DNA of 64,000 bases from Synechococcus sp. LTW-R (GCF_014217875.1 NZ_CP059060.1:806001-870000), one strand, 5' to 3'. Counted from the stretch's first letter, positions 9,522 through 19,670 are shown. Numbers and translations: made by a program. The notes: generated by a model not told the origin, from the letters alone.

Positions 9522-10946
9522 TCAAGGGCGGCGCGAGGAGGAGCGTGCCGCGGGACGCCCACCGCGGCTGGCACCTGCCCGTAGTCCACGGCTCGGACCA
9601 CCACCACGGTTGCCGCCGCCACCACGGCTGGAGCGCCCGCGGCCGCCGCTGAGATCCAGGGGAGGAGCGGAGAGCACCGTGGGCTCAAAGCCCGGAATCT
9701 CCTGCTTGGGGAGCTTCTTGCCGGTGAGCCGCTCAATCGCCCGCAGCAGCTCGTGCTCTTCTGCGGCCACCAGGGAGACGGCGTGGCCGCTGTGGCCAGC
9801 CCGACCGGTGCGACCGATGCGATGGACGTAATCCTCGGCCTGGTTCGGCAGGTCCAGGTTCACCACATGGGGCAACTGGTGAATGTCGATGCCGCGGGCG
9901 GCGATGTCGGTGGCCACCAAGACCCGGAGCTCACCGCTCTTGAACCCCGCCAAGGCACGGGTACGCGCTCCCTGGCTCTTGTTGCCGTGGATCGCCGCCG
10001 CCGCCATGCCCTCAGCCGTGAGGCGATCGGCGACGCGATTGGCCCCGTGCTTGGTGCGCGAGAAGACGAGCACCTGCTGCCAGTCATTGCTGGCGATCAG
10101 ATGGCAGAGCAAATCCGCCTTACGCCCCATGTCACAGGGGTGAAGGATGTGCTCGACCGTGGTCGCCGTGCGGTTCTCAGGGGTGACCTGGAGCTGAACG
10201 GGGTCGTGGAGCAACCCCGTCGCCAAGCGACGGATTGAGGCTTCGAAGGTGGCCGAGAAGAGCAGGTTCTGGCGCTTGGCGGGCAGCAGGCGCAGGATTT
10301 TTTGGATGTCGCGGATGAAGCCCATGTCGAGCATCCGGTCAGCCTCATCGAGCACCAGGATTTCGACGCGATCCAGGCTGATCGCCCCCTGCTGCACCAG
10401 GTCCATCAGGCGACCCGGCGTCGCCACCAGCACATCGGCGCCGGCCTGCAGGCGGGTGATTTGGGGGTTGATCTTGACCCCGCCGAACACGACGTCGGAA
10501 CGCAGGTCCAGATGGCGGGAGTAGGCCTTGACGTTGTCGGCCACCTGGGCCGCCAGCTCCCGAGTCGGGGTCAGCACCAGCGAGCGCACAATCCGGGCGC
10601 GGGCATGGGGGCCGTGGCGGAGCCGCTCCAGCATCGGCAGGGTGAAGCCAGCGGTCTTACCCGTGCCGGTCTGGGCGGCCGCCATCACGTCGCGGCCGGC
10701 CAGCACCGCTGGAATGCACTGCTGCTGAATCGAGGACGGCTGGCTGTAGCCCTTCTGCAGCACCGCCTCGACGATCGGTCGCCCCAGACCAAGGGCGGTG
10801 AAGGGAGACTCCGCGAGCTGCTCCTCATCCACAGGGGGCAAAGCCACGGGGGCCTCGGCCGCCGCCTGGGCAGTGGTCGGCAGCCGCTTCACCGGAGCGG
10901 GCCGGCGCCGACGCCGGGGGGAACGATCGGGGGAGGAGATAAGCAA
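9522..10946 (-). CDS. DEAD-box ATP-dependent RNA helicase (RhlE/CrhR-like)
   Basis: All helicase motifs are visible in order: Q motif with [11 protein letters not shown], Walker [48 protein letters not shown] and [10 protein letters not shown]. The C-terminal 60 residues are Gly/Arg/Ser-rich ([15 protein letters not shown]), an RNA-binding tail. The start appears to be TTG 10946; no ATG lies upstream. It sits in a minus-strand run downstream of the 216-aa unknown gene and directly upstream of the J-domain gene. Cyanobacterial homologues act in cold or redox-responsive RNA remodelling, but the physiological role here is inference. Confidence 0.93.
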   Translation of the reverse strand: MLISSPDRSPRRRRRPAPVKRLPTTAQAAAEAPVALPPVDEEQLAESPFTALGLGRPIVEAVLQKGYSQPSSIQQQCIPAVLAGRDVMAAAQTGTGKTAGFTLPMLERLRHGPHARARIVRSLVLTPTRELAAQVADNVKAYSRHLDLRSDVVFGGVKINPQITRLQAGADVLVATPGRLMDLVQQGAISLDRVEILVLDEADRMLDMGFIRDIQKILRLLPAKRQNLLFSATFEASIRRLATGLLHDPVQLQVTPENRTATTVEHILHPCDMGRKADLLCHLIASNDWQQVLVFSRTKHGANRVADRLTAEGMAAAAIHGNKSQGARTRALAGFKSGELRVLVATDIAARGIDIHQLPHVVNLDLPNQAEDYVHRIGRTGRAGHSGHAVSLVAAEEHELLRAIERLTGKKLPKQEIPGFEPTVLSAPPLDLSGGRGRSSRGGGGNRGGGPSRGLRAGASRGGRPAARSSSRRP

Positions 10947-10971
10947 ACCTCGCGAAGCTTCACCCTACGGC

Positions 10972-11622
10972 TCAGGACTCGGTGTACAGCTGCCGGGCCC
11001 GATCCAGGGTGAGCTGCACCTCGGCATCGCTGAGCACCGAGGCTTCCGGCCAGGACTCTTCCAGCCAAGCCCGCAGCCGCGGTAGCTCTTCGAGAAAGAA
11101 GGTCTCCTGGGCGGCAAGAACCCGAAACTTCAGAAACTCCAGCAGCCGTGCGCGCAAGCGGGCGACGGGAACGAGCTGGCAGCGGAGCGGATCCACCGCC
11201 AGCTCCAGCGCGGCTCCAAGCTTGAGCTCGGGCAAGGGGGGTGCCAGCAACTCCAGGCGGCCGTCCCGCTGGAAATGGCGCACCTTGGTCTCGGGGTGGG
11301 GGTAATAGATCCAGCCCTGCCGCGGCTGCTCCTCGCCATGGCGCAACAGAACCCGCCAAAACGAGAAGGTCTCAGGGGGGTGGAGCGGCGTCCAATCCAA
11401 CTGCTCAAAGCACCATTCGGGCTGGCTCAGGGCCCAGCGACAACCCGGGAAATCCAAGTTGATCGTCCCCGCAAAGCAATCGCTGAGGTCCAAGCCGCGC
11501 TGCAAAAACAACGGGGACTGCAGGGCAATCGTTCCAGCCGGATAGGGGCTCTCACGCGCTGAGCCCGAGGCCACCCCATGGCCTTGGGCCACGGTGCCGC
11601 GATGCCAGATCCACTCCGTCAC
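10972..11622 (-). CDS. Conserved protein of unknown function with possible riboflavin-kinase-like (DUF120) fold
   Basis: This 216-aa soluble protein starts at GTG 11622, overlapping the stop of the DUF6464 gene as GTGA. The N-terminal 150 residues contain GTVAQGHGVASG, then AGTINLDF and GWIYYPHPETK. That order recalls CTP-dependent riboflavin kinases (DUF120), where G-x-GxG precedes a PGTLN motif, but the match is by eye and weak. The C-terminal third is helical and acidic. The 3' end lies 26 nt before the helicase gene. Confidence 0.65.
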   Translation of the reverse strand: MTEWIWHRGTVAQGHGVASGSARESPYPAGTIALQSPLFLQRGLDLSDCFAGTINLDFPGCRWALSQPEWCFEQLDWTPLHPPETFSFWRVLLRHGEEQPRQGWIYYPHPETKVRHFQRDGRLELLAPPLPELKLGAALELAVDPLRCQLVPVARLRARLLEFLKFRVLAAQETFFLEELPRLRAWLEESWPEASVLSDAEVQLTLDRARQLYTES

Positions 11623-11969
11623 GGCACGTCGCTGCGGGCACTGTGGTGGGCACAGCGCTCACAGGGGCCAGCGGGCAGCACCGCGCAGCGCAGCAGCGGC
11701 GAGCGGGCATTGAAGCTGCAACTGGGATCACCAATCACCCAACGGCCCTCCCACCAGCGAGCATCCGCAGGACGGCGTTGCGCTTTGACCTGCAGGGCGA
11801 TCGAGCTCAGCTCGTAGCGCCCGCCGCGTAATTGATAGCGGTGGTGGCGCTGCATCACCAGGTAGCTCCGATCGGGGAGTTCCAACCAACGGCCGGGGTG
11901 GGGCACCTCCTCCAGCTCGAGCCGATCAATCAGTTGGTTGCTGCCGGCCTGCCGCAATTCGACGCGCAT
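11619..11969 (-). CDS. DUF6464 family protein
   Basis: The 116-aa protein starts at ATG 11969 (MRVELRQAG), 6 nt after the TerC-like gene; longer upstream extensions would run into that gene. It shows LPGRS-like strands (WLELPDRSYLVMQRHHRYQ), then a C-terminal Cys set (GDPSCSFNARSPLLRCAV, then CERCAH). I recognise the layout as DUF6464, a cyanobacterial family. The four cysteines could bind a metal, which is inference. Its stop is translationally coupled to the next gene. Confidence 0.8.
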   Translation of the reverse strand: MRVELRQAGSNQLIDRLELEEVPHPGRWLELPDRSYLVMQRHHRYQLRGGRYELSSIALQVKAQRRPADARWWEGRWVIGDPSCSFNARSPLLRCAVLPAGPCERCAHHSARSDVP

Positions 11970-11974
11970 CGCTC

Positions 11975-12700
11975 CTAGCCCTCGGCCTCCGCGTCGCTCA
12001 CGCGGTTGGAGAAACCCCAGGCGAAGAGCAGCGCCACGATGCCCAAGAGCGCCCATTCCGGCGGAACAACCTGCGGGGCCGCCAGACGCAACAGCAGGCG
12101 GATCCCCACCAAGCCGACCGCCAAATACCCCGCCGCTTCCAGACGGGTGTAGACCTCAAGCCAGCGGATAAAGAGCCCGGAGGTGAGCCGCAGAGCCACC
12201 ACGCCAAGAACCCCGCCGGTCATCACCAACAGCAGGTTGTCGCTGACGGCCACCGCCGCCGCGACGCTGTCGAGGGAAAAGGCCAGATCGGTGAGCGCCA
12301 GGGTGACCACCACGCCGGACAGGCCCGTCTGGGCCGCCTCAGCGCTGGAGTCATCGGCTGGCTCGTCGTCCTCCGCGTCCGCCTGACGCAAATTGGTGAC
12401 GCAGAGCCACAGCAGGTAGCCCGCCGCGAGCAGCTGGAGCGGCCAAAAGTCCAACACCCACTGGGCCGCCGCGATCAAGACCAGGCGGAAGACCAGAGCC
12501 AAACCCAAGCCCAAATTCAGGGCCTGCCCTTGGAGCTTCGGATCATGCAGCCGGCGAGAGATCGCCGCCAAGGCGATCGCATTGTCGGCGGAGAGGACCG
12601 CCTCCAGGGCCACCAGGAGCGGGAGCAGCACCAACAGCTCACCCCATTGATCCGCCGCCTGGATCAGGGGTGAAAGGGATGGAATTGACTCCGCTTCCAT
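11975..12700 (-). CDS. TerC family integral membrane protein (probable metal exporter)
   Basis: The protein is 241 aa with about seven hydrophobic segments. It shows two TerC signature acidic motifs, EAVLSADNA near the start and LAFSLDSVAAA in the middle, separated by an acidic cytoplasmic loop (DAEDDEPADD). TerC/Alx/YkoY proteins export Mn or support loading of exported metalloproteins. ATG 12700 follows a gap of only about 60 nt from the divergent gene, too short for a yybP-ykoY manganese riboswitch. It heads the five-gene minus-strand cluster ending with the J-domain gene. Confidence 0.9.
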   Translation of the reverse strand: MEAESIPSLSPLIQAADQWGELLVLLPLLVALEAVLSADNAIALAAISRRLHDPKLQGQALNLGLGLALVFRLVLIAAAQWVLDFWPLQLLAAGYLLWLCVTNLRQADAEDDEPADDSSAEAAQTGLSGVVVTLALTDLAFSLDSVAAAVAVSDNLLLVMTGGVLGVVALRLTSGLFIRWLEVYTRLEAAGYLAVGLVGIRLLLRLAAPQVVPPEWALLGIVALLFAWGFSNRVSDAEAEG

Positions 12701-12762
12701 TCAGTTGCTGCAGAGGATTCCAAGGCCCGCCAGTCTAGAAACGCCGCACCGAGGTCCCGAGC

Positions 12763-13575
12763 ATGGAGAGCAGCCTGTCCTTCCGGGCACGTCTGGTGCA
12801 TGCCGAGGCCGGCAAGCGTGTGGTCCAGCTCAGTGCCTGGCGGGGATCCAGTTGCCTCGGGAGCGCGCTTGGCGAAGCGGAGAACGCCGAGCTCGCTGAG
12901 GACAGGGCCCTCGAAAAACTGCAAACCCGGCTCGGCCATCAACCCTCAGCCGAGGCGGCCGCACCGAGTCCGCAGGAGGTTGAAGCGCCACCGGTGCGCC
13001 ACCCCGTGGTGCGCCGTTCTCCGGCCGACGAGCCGGTTGCTCCAGCCGCGGAGGCAAGACCGACGCCGGATGCGCCTCCGGCAGCACCCGCAGAAACCGT
13101 TCAGCCAAGTCTCTCGACGCCACCGGCGGTGGAGCCGCAGGAACCCGTGGCAGACCCCGAGGACTGGAGTGATGAGCTCGCCGAGATCGAGGTGCAGCTC
13201 AAACGCCTGGGCTGGGACCGGACCCAAGAGGGGACTTACCTGCAGCGGGCTTTTGGCCACCCCAGCCGCAACCGGATCACCAGCTACGCCGACCTGGCGT
13301 CCTACGTCCGCAGCCTGAGGGTTCTCGAACCGGGCAACGACCCAGCGTCCGCGGCCATTCCTCTGCGGCGCCGTGATCTGCTCGAGCAGAGCGACAGCCT
13401 TCTGGCAGCCCTGCAATGGGATGCCAACCGCGGCCGCCAAGCCCTCGAGCAGCAGTTCAAACTCAGCAGCCGTCAGCAACTCAGTGACGAGCAGCTCTTG
13501 GCGTTCAACATGCAGCTCGAGACCACCCTCATCGGCTCCGGCAATGCCGCGCCAGCAGCTCCCATCCCAGGTTGA
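12763..13575 (+). CDS. Hypothetical protein with Pro/Ala-rich linker
   Basis: The 270-aa protein has an N-terminal domain of about 60 residues (FRARLVHAEAGKRVVQL ... ALGEAENAELAEDRALEKL), a long Pro/Ala/Glu linker (about residues 62-125) and a C-terminal helical domain (EIEVQLKRLGWDRTQEG, then YADLASYVRSL). No catalytic motif or membrane segment is seen. I do not recognise a named family; a repeat of it would be expected in related Synechococcus. Its last 47 nt overlap the convergent HExxH gene. Confidence 0.75.
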   Translation: MESSLSFRARLVHAEAGKRVVQLSAWRGSSCLGSALGEAENAELAEDRALEKLQTRLGHQPSAEAAAPSPQEVEAPPVRHPVVRRSPADEPVAPAAEARPTPDAPPAAPAETVQPSLSTPPAVEPQEPVADPEDWSDELAEIEVQLKRLGWDRTQEGTYLQRAFGHPSRNRITSYADLASYVRSLRVLEPGNDPASAAIPLRRRDLLEQSDSLLAALQWDANRGRQALEQQFKLSSRQQLSDEQLLAFNMQLETTLIGSGNAAPAAPIPG

Positions 13576-14271
13576 GCTGCTCCTGGTTGGCGTAGGCCTC
13601 CTCCTCCAGCAGTCGCTGTTCCCGGGAGACCTTCGCGTAGAGGGGCTGCTGAAGACTGCGGCGGCCTGAGGCGCTCAAGCTGCGGCTGAGGCCCAGCAGC
13701 CGCGGGCGGGCGTAGAGCGAGCCCCCCTTGCAGCTCTGGGCGACGTGAATCGCCTCATGGTTCAAGACCCGCGCGAAGTTCACCGTTCCTTTGGAGGCCA
13801 CGTCCGGACGAAGCCGCAGCTCACCCCGACGCGGGTTCCACTCACCGGCCGCCCCCCTTTGTTTGGGCTGACGCACCACGATCACCACGCCGCTGCGCTC
13901 GAGCTGCTGCAGCAACACCCCAATCGCATCCCGCTCACTCCGGTAGCTGGGGGGTTGGCGATCAGCTGACGCAATTGCGCTATGGACAGGGGCTTCTCGC
14001 CAGCCCGGCGCCGATAGGTGATGCGCTGCCCGCCACCCGGTAGACGCTCCAATCGGGGGCGCCAAAGTCTATCGGCCTGATCCAGCCGCTGAAACAAGGC
14101 CCGCTCAGTGGAGGTCGTCAGCTGCCAGTTGAGCGGCAGGGTCAGCTCCGCCGCCGTTTCCCCGCCACTGGCCTCCTCTTGGGGGGCATCACCATCGCGC
14201 TGCAGCCAACTCAGACCCGCACCGGCGAGGAGCAGCACCGCCAGGGAGAGCCAGAGGGGACGTCCTCGCAT
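13529..14271 (-). pseudogene. Frameshifted gene for a membrane-anchored HExxH putative zinc metallopeptidase
   Basis: Two minus-strand frames each hold half of one protein. The first (14271 to about 13950) encodes an N-terminal membrane anchor ([16 protein letters not shown]) and ends in ... QLIANPP. The second continues as SYRSERDAIGVLLQQL and contains HEAIH at 13745-13759, an HExxH zinc motif, then many Arg and Leu. They meet at a run of six G on the plus strand (13949-13954); seven would join them into about 247 aa. This is either a true inactivating mutation or a base lost in sequencing. Its start lies 65 nt from the divergent mfd start. The peptidase role is inferred from HExxH only. Confidence 0.75.
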
Positions 14272-14336
14272 CGCTGGAGCCGGCCTCAGCTGCTCACCAT
14301 TCTCTTGCCAAGATGGGCAGCTGTGCTTTGAGCCCC

Positions 14337-17300
14337 ATGCCCCTCTCCGCCCTGGTGCGCCAACTGCAGCAGGTGCCCCTCAGTGGAGAGGTGCTGCAGC
14401 GGTGCGCCCGGGACGAGCGGCTGCGGCTCTCCGGGGCAGGACGCGGAGCCCGCGCCTTGATCAGCAGTGTCCTGGCGGGCTGCGCCGAAGCCCCGCTGCT
14501 GGTCGTGGTGCCCACCCTGGAGGAGGCCGGCCGCTGGGCAGCGCTACTGGAACTGATGGGCTGGAGCAGCGCCCAGCTTTATCCCACGAGCGAGGGCAGC
14601 CCCTACGAGCCCTTTGATCCCACCAGTGAGATCATCTGGGGACAACTCCAGGTCCTCAGCGAACTTCTGGATGCCGGCAGCCGCTGCGCGATCGTCGCCA
14701 CCGAACGCTCCCTGCAACCGCACCTGCCGCCGCCGGCGGCCCTGCAGGCCCAGTGCCTCAGCCTGCGCAAGGGGGATGAATTTGACCTCGAGGCCCTCGG
14801 CGAAACCCTGACCCGTCTGGGTTACGAGCGGGTCACGAGCATCGAACAGGAGGGCAGCTGGAGCCGTCGCGGCGACATCGTCGACGTCTTCCCGGTCAGC
14901 TCCGAACTTCCCGTCCGTCTGGAATTCTTCGGCGAGGAACTTGAGAAGCTGCGGGAATTCGACCCCGCGAGCCAGCGTTCCCTCGATCCGCTCGAGGTGG
15001 TGCGTCTCACCCCGAGCGGCTACGGCCCCCTGATCGCGGATGCCCTGCGCGAGGGCATGCCGGAGGGCCTTGACCAACTGCTCAGCCCCGAAGCCAGCGA
15101 GCAACTGCTGGAAGGGGGCACCCCGGAGGGGATGCGGCGGCTGATGGGCCTGGCCTGGAGTGAGCCGGCTTCGCTGCTCGACTACCTGCCCGAAGGAACC
15201 CTGATTGCCATCGATGAGCGGCGCCATTGCCTCTCCCACGGCCAGCAGTGGTTTGATCACGCGGTCGAGCACCACGCCGAGGTCTGCGCTGAGCTCGGTT
15301 TCGAGCTGCCGGCCGTCCTGCACCGCAGCCCCGAAGACGCCCTGGCGGCGGCCGAGGGCTTCCAAGGCTTTGACCTGGCCGAGCTGCAGGAAAGCGACAA
15401 CCACCCCAACAACTTCGATCTCTCCAGCCGGCCAGTGCCGGCCTACCCCAACCAATTCGGCAAGCTCGCCGAGCTGATCAAAGGCTTCCAGAAGGAGAAG
15501 GCCCGGGTCTGGCTGCTCTCCGCCCAGCCCAGCCGCGCTGTGGCCCTGCTGGAGGAGCACGACTGCATCAGCCGCTTTGTCCCCAACCCGGCCGATCACC
15601 CGGCCATCGATCGGCTGATCGAACAGAACACCCCCGTCGCGCTCAAGACGAAGGGCACCGCCGAACTCGAGGGCCTGCAATTGCCGGCCTGGAAGTTGGC
15701 GTTGATCACCGACCGGGAATTCTTCGGTCAGCACTCCCTGGCCGCCAGCGGCTACGTGCGGCGCCGGCGCAAGGCCGCGAGCCGAACGGTCGATCCCAAC
15801 AAGATGCGCCCAGGGGATTTCGTGGTGCACCGCAACCACGGCATCGGCAAGTTCCTGAAGCTCGAGAAGCTTGCGATTGGCAGCGAGGCCCGCGATTACC
15901 TCGTCGTCCAGTACGCCGATGGCCTCCTGCGGGTCGCCGCCGACCAGCTGGGCAGCCTCGGCCGCTACCGCGCCACCAGCGATAGCCCGCCGGACCTCAA
16001 CCGCATGGGTGGCACCGCCTGGAACAAGGCCAAAGAACGCGCCCGCAAGGCCGTGCGCAAGGTCGCCCTCGACCTGGTCAAGCTCTACGCCGAACGGCAC
16101 AAGGCCCCCGGCTTCGCCTTCCCCGTGGATGGCCCCTGGCAGAACGAACTCGAGGATTCCTTCCCGTACGAGCCCACACCGGATCAGGTCAAGGCGATTG
16201 CCGATGTCAAGCGGGACATGGAGCAACCCCAGCCGATGGACCGCCTCGTGTGCGGTGATGTCGGCTTCGGCAAAACCGAGGTGGCGATCCGGGCGATCTT
16301 CAAGGCCGTGACCGCCGGCAAGCAGGTGGCGATGCTCGCCCCGACAACCGTTCTGGCGCAGCAGCACTGGCGTTCACTCTCCGAGCGCTTTGCCCCCTAT
16401 CCGATCAAGGTCAGCCTGCTCAACCGCTTCCGCACCACCACTGAGCGCAAGGTGATCCAAGAGGGGCTCGGTGAAGGCACCGTGGACGTCGTCGTCGGCA
16501 CCCACCAATTGCTCGGCAAGGGCACCCAGTTCAAGGAGCTTGGGTTGCTCGTCGTTGACGAGGAGCAGCGCTTTGGCGTCAACCAGAAGGAAAAGATCAA
16601 GGCCCTGCGCAAGGACGTCGACGTCCTGACCCTCTCCGCAACCCCGATCCCGCGGACGCTCTACATGAGCCTCTCGGGGGTCCGCGAGATGAGCCTGATC
16701 ACGACGCCACCGCCGTTGCGTCGGCCGATCAAAACCCACCTAGCCGCCCTCGACGAAGAGGCCGTGCGCAGTGCGATCCGTCAGGAGCTCGATCGCGGCG
16801 GTCAGATCTTTTACGTCGTCCCCCGGGTGGAGGGCATCGAACAGGTCGCCGAAGGGCTGCGCCAGATGATCCCCGGCCTACGGCTCCTGGTCGCCCACGG
16901 TCAGATGGCGGAAGGCGAACTGGAGAGCGCCATGGTGGCCTTCAACGCCGGCGAGGCGGACCTGATGCTCTGCACCACGATCGTGGAGAGCGGCCTGGAC
17001 ATCCCTCGGGTGAACACGATCCTGATTGAGGACGCCCATAAGTTCGGCCTCGCCCAGCTGTATCAGCTGCGCGGTCGCGTCGGCCGCAGCGGCATCCAGG
17101 CTCACGCCTGGCTCTTCTATCCAGGGGACGCCTCCTTGAGCGATGCGGCCCGGCAACGCCTGCGGGCCATTCAGGAGTTCGCCCAGCTGGGCAGCGGCTA
17201 CCAGCTGGCCATGCGCGACATGGAGATTCGCGGCGTCGGCAACCTGCTGGGGGTCGAGCAGAGCGGCCAGATGGAGACGATCGGTTTTGACCTCTATATG

Positions 17301-17888
17301 GAGATGCTCCAGGAATCCCTCGCGGAAATACAGGGCCAGGACATCCCCGCGGTAGATGACACCCAGATCGATCTGCAGCTCACCGCCTTCATCCCCGGCG
17401 ACTGGATCAGCGACAACGACGAGAAGATGGCGGCCTACCGGGCCGCGGCCGACTGCACGAGCCCCGATGGCCTCATCCAGCTGGCGGCCGACTGGGTGGA
17501 TCGCTACGGCGCCATCCCCGCACCGGTCATCTCCCTGCTGCAGCTCATGGAGCTGAAACTGCTGGCGAAGCGCTGCGGCTTCTCCCGAATCAAACCGGAG
17601 AAGCCCAACATCGCCCTCGAGACGCCTATGGAGGAGCCGGCCTTCCGCCTGTTGCGCCAGGGCCTCCCCCAACACCTGCACGGCAGGCTCGTCTATCAGG
17701 CCAGTTCCGGCAGCACCGCCAAGGTGCTGGCCCGGGGCCTGGGGGTCCTGCCGATGGAGAAGCAGGTCGAGGAACTGATGAACTGGCTCAAGCAAATGGT
17801 CGAGCAGATCCCCGGGGCCGATGGGCTGACCGACGCCCAACGGGCCGAGCAGCTCAAGGCCAAAAACGAAGCCGTGCTGGCGGTTTAG
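14337..17888 (+). CDS. mfd: Transcription-repair coupling factor Mfd
   Basis: Mfd removes stalled RNA polymerase from damaged template and recruits UvrA. The 1183-aa length fits. Visible in order are the UvrB-like N-terminal part ([11 protein letters not shown]), the RNA-polymerase-interacting domain ([16 protein letters not shown]), the helicase core with Walker [40 protein letters not shown] and QLRGRVGRS, then the TRCF C-terminal domain. I chose ATG 14337 (MPLSALV); an in-frame ATG at 14313 would add eight residues. Confidence 0.97.
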   Translation: MPLSALVRQLQQVPLSGEVLQRCARDERLRLSGAGRGARALISSVLAGCAEAPLLVVVPTLEEAGRWAALLELMGWSSAQLYPTSEGSPYEPFDPTSEIIWGQLQVLSELLDAGSRCAIVATERSLQPHLPPPAALQAQCLSLRKGDEFDLEALGETLTRLGYERVTSIEQEGSWSRRGDIVDVFPVSSELPVRLEFFGEELEKLREFDPASQRSLDPLEVVRLTPSGYGPLIADALREGMPEGLDQLLSPEASEQLLEGGTPEGMRRLMGLAWSEPASLLDYLPEGTLIAIDERRHCLSHGQQWFDHAVEHHAEVCAELGFELPAVLHRSPEDALAAAEGFQGFDLAELQESDNHPNNFDLSSRPVPAYPNQFGKLAELIKGFQKEKARVWLLSAQPSRAVALLEEHDCISRFVPNPADHPAIDRLIEQNTPVALKTKGTAELEGLQLPAWKLALITDREFFGQHSLAASGYVRRRRKAASRTVDPNKMRPGDFVVHRNHGIGKFLKLEKLAIGSEARDYLVVQYADGLLRVAADQLGSLGRYRATSDSPPDLNRMGGTAWNKAKERARKAVRKVALDLVKLYAERHKAPGFAFPVDGPWQNELEDSFPYEPTPDQVKAIADVKRDMEQPQPMDRLVCGDVGFGKTEVAIRAIFKAVTAGKQVAMLAPTTVLAQQHWRSLSERFAPYPIKVSLLNRFRTTTERKVIQEGLGEGTVDVVVGTHQLLGKGTQFKELGLLVVDEEQRFGVNQKEKIKALRKDVDVLTLSATPIPRTLYMSLSGVREMSLITTPPPLRRPIKTHLAALDEEAVRSAIRQELDRGGQIFYVVPRVEGIEQVAEGLRQMIPGLRLLVAHGQMAEGELESAMVAFNAGEADLMLCTTIVESGLDIPRVNTILIEDAHKFGLAQLYQLRGRVGRSGIQAHAWLFYPGDASLSDAARQRLRAIQEFAQLGSGYQLAMRDMEIRGVGNLLGVEQSGQMETIGFDLYMEMLQESLAEIQGQDIPAVDDTQIDLQLTAFIPGDWISDNDEKMAAYRAAADCTSPDGLIQLAADWVDRYGAIPAPVISLLQLMELKLLAKRCGFSRIKPEKPNIALETPMEEPAFRLLRQGLPQHLHGRLVYQASSGSTAKVLARGLGVLPMEKQVEELMNWLKQMVEQIPGADGLTDAQRAEQLKAKNEAVLAV

Positions 17889-17964
17889 GCCTGCCGCGGC
17901 CCAAAGATGAGCGAGCGGCGCAAAAGTCCGTTACAATCTTAATGAAGCAACGTAACGTACGCTC

Positions 17965-18153
17965 ATGGGTCCCGGCCTCGGCGAAGTCATTGATCTCGGA
18001 ACCGGCTTCGGCGGTGGTCTGAGCCTGATCTCCGGGCTCATCAGCCTCGTGGCTCTCGGGGTGTTTGCAGTGCTCCAGTCGGACACCGGCAATGACGATG
18101 ACGACTCCACCCCGGGCGGTGGTCTGATGCAACCAGTGGGCAGCGCCGCCTGA
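17965..18153 (+). CDS. Small single-pass membrane protein
   Basis: The protein is 62 aa, with a Gly-rich N-terminus (GLGEVIDLGTGFGGG), one hydrophobic helix (LISLVALGVFAVLQ) and an acidic tail of five Asp. It has its own unit: a TACAAT -10-like box at 17932-17937 lies 28 nt before ATG 17965, and a strong terminator follows at 18178. I do not know its function. The size and topology recall small thylakoid proteins, but no chlorophyll-binding motif is present. Confidence 0.7.
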   Translation: MGPGLGEVIDLGTGFGGGLSLISGLISLVALGVFAVLQSDTGNDDDDSTPGGGLMQPVGSAA

Positions 18154-18177
18154 CTCCAGTCAGCACTGTTTTCTTCG

Positions 18178-18205
18178 GCCTGCGGCCTAAGCCGCGGGCT
18201 TTTTT
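18178..18205 (+). terminator. Rho-independent terminator after the small membrane protein gene
   Basis: A 9-bp stem with one G-T pair (gcctgcggc 18178-18186 with gccgcgggc 18191-18199) has the tetraloop ctaa and is followed by six T. It also separates the plus-strand gene from the convergent ctp gene. Confidence 0.92.
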
Positions 18206-18216
18206 ATGGCTGGCCC

Positions 18217-19569
18217 CTACTGAACCGGTGCCGCTAAGGCGGCGGGGACGTTGGCACTGGCGGGGTTGTAGGGACGTGACTTGGTCAGGCTGCCGTCGGC
18301 CTTCACCTGCTTGAGCAGGGTGGACTCCGCCACGCGGTACTGGCTGTCCTTCTGGGTGCCCAGGTCCTCCAAGCGCAGGCTTTGGATCTCGCGGGCGCTG
18401 AGCTTGGCGCGCACATCGGGATCAATGCCGTGCTTGTGGATATCCCGGCCGCTGGGGGTGAGGTACTTGGCGATCGTGACCGTCATCCCCGATCCATCGA
18501 TCAGGCCGCGCACCGATTGGACGAGGCCCTTGCCGAAGGTGGTCTCGCCGACAAGGACCGCGCGGTGGTTGTCCTGCAGGGCGCCGGAGAGAATTTCGCT
18601 GGCGCTGGCTGAACCCTCATTGACCAGCACCACGAGGGGAAGCCCGGTCAGGGCGCGACCCACCGCCCGCTTGGTGTCCTGGATGCCATCGCGTGTCTTC
18701 GTCGAGACAATGACGCCCTCGTTGAGCCATTGACGCGCAATCGCGATGCTGGCCACCAGCAAACCGCCAGGGTTACTGCGCAGGTCGAGCACGTAGCCCT
18801 GGACCTGCTGCTTCTCGAGATCCTTCAACGCCTCCGCCATGTCCTTGGCGGCATTGGCGTTGAACTGCTTCAGGCGGATGTAGCCGATCTTGGTGCCATC
18901 GGCACTGGTGTTGACCTGAGTATCGACCGCATGCAGCTCAATCCGAGCCCGCACCAGAGGGGTATCGAGCAGCTTGCCGTTGCGGCGCAGCTGCAGGGTT
19001 ACCGTGCTGCCGGGCTTCCCTCGGATCAGCTTGACGGCATCCTCGGTGGTCATCCCCTTGGTGCTCTTGCCATCGATCGCCGTGATGACGTCCTTCGGCA
19101 TCACCCCAGCACGGGATGCGGGAGACCCTTCGATGGGACTGACGACGGTGAGCTCTTTGGTGTCCTTATCGAGGCTCAGCTGAATACCGACCCCGGAGAG
19201 TTCCCCCGAGGTGTCGATCTGCATCTCCTTGAACTCACGCGGATCGAGGAAACGCGTGTAGGGATCGTCCAGGGTCGCCAACATGCCCCGGATCGCCTCA
19301 TAGCTCTCCTTAGTGCTGCCGTAACTCTTGGAGAGCACCTGGCGACGCAGGTCTTTCCACTTGTCCGTGGTGTATTTGCCGTTGGTATCGAGATAGTCCC
19401 GGAAGACGATCTGCCAGGTCTGATCAATAACTTCCTTCGGGCTGTCGCTCACCAGCGAGGCCGAACCCGGAAGCAGCAGCGGCGGCAGACAGATGGCCCC
19501 AACCGCTCCGGCGCCGGCGAGAACAATCAAGGCGCGATGACGGGAGCGGCTGCCGCGGGGCTGAGTCAT
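18217..19569 (-). CDS. Carboxyl-terminal processing serine protease (S41, CtpA/B/C type)
   Basis: The 450-aa protein has an N-terminal signal/anchor (ALIVLAGAGAVGAICLPPLLL), a PDZ domain (about residues 115-200, SGVGIQLSLD ... KGMTTEDAVKLIRGKPG) and an S41 protease core with the catalytic Ser in NEGSASASEI and Lys in ETTFGKGLVQ. Cyanobacterial Ctp enzymes act in the lumen or periplasm, and one of them matures the D1 protein of photosystem II. Which paralogue this is cannot be settled here. I chose ATG 19569 (MTQPRG); ATG 19602 is an alternative. It lies downstream of ispG. Confidence 0.92.
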   Translation of the reverse strand: MTQPRGSRSRHRALIVLAGAGAVGAICLPPLLLPGSASLVSDSPKEVIDQTWQIVFRDYLDTNGKYTTDKWKDLRRQVLSKSYGSTKESYEAIRGMLATLDDPYTRFLDPREFKEMQIDTSGELSGVGIQLSLDKDTKELTVVSPIEGSPASRAGVMPKDVITAIDGKSTKGMTTEDAVKLIRGKPGSTVTLQLRRNGKLLDTPLVRARIELHAVDTQVNTSADGTKIGYIRLKQFNANAAKDMAEALKDLEKQQVQGYVLDLRSNPGGLLVASIAIARQWLNEGVIVSTKTRDGIQDTKRAVGRALTGLPLVVLVNEGSASASEILSGALQDNHRAVLVGETTFGKGLVQSVRGLIDGSGMTVTIAKYLTPSGRDIHKHGIDPDVRAKLSAREIQSLRLEDLGTQKDSQYRVAESTLLKQVKADGSLTKSRPYNPASANVPAALAAPVQ

Positions 19570-19670
19570 CAAGGCGCTCCTGACACCGGGAGATGGCTTC
19601 AACGTAGCTCCAGTTCTCCAACCGCAGTTGGCGTGAAAACCGGAGAAATCTGCGGGTTAACCGAGGGGCC

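Noticed and set aside
12701-12762. yybP-ykoY manganese riboswitch before the TerC-like gene
   Set aside because: The 62-nt divergent gap is too short for the element and lacks its conserved loops.
14544-16367. Long open frame on the minus strand opposite mfd (607 codons)
   Set aside because: It is antisense to a gene with intact motifs; its composition (Gly, Ala, Leu, Asp, Val-rich) is the usual shadow of a GC-rich gene.
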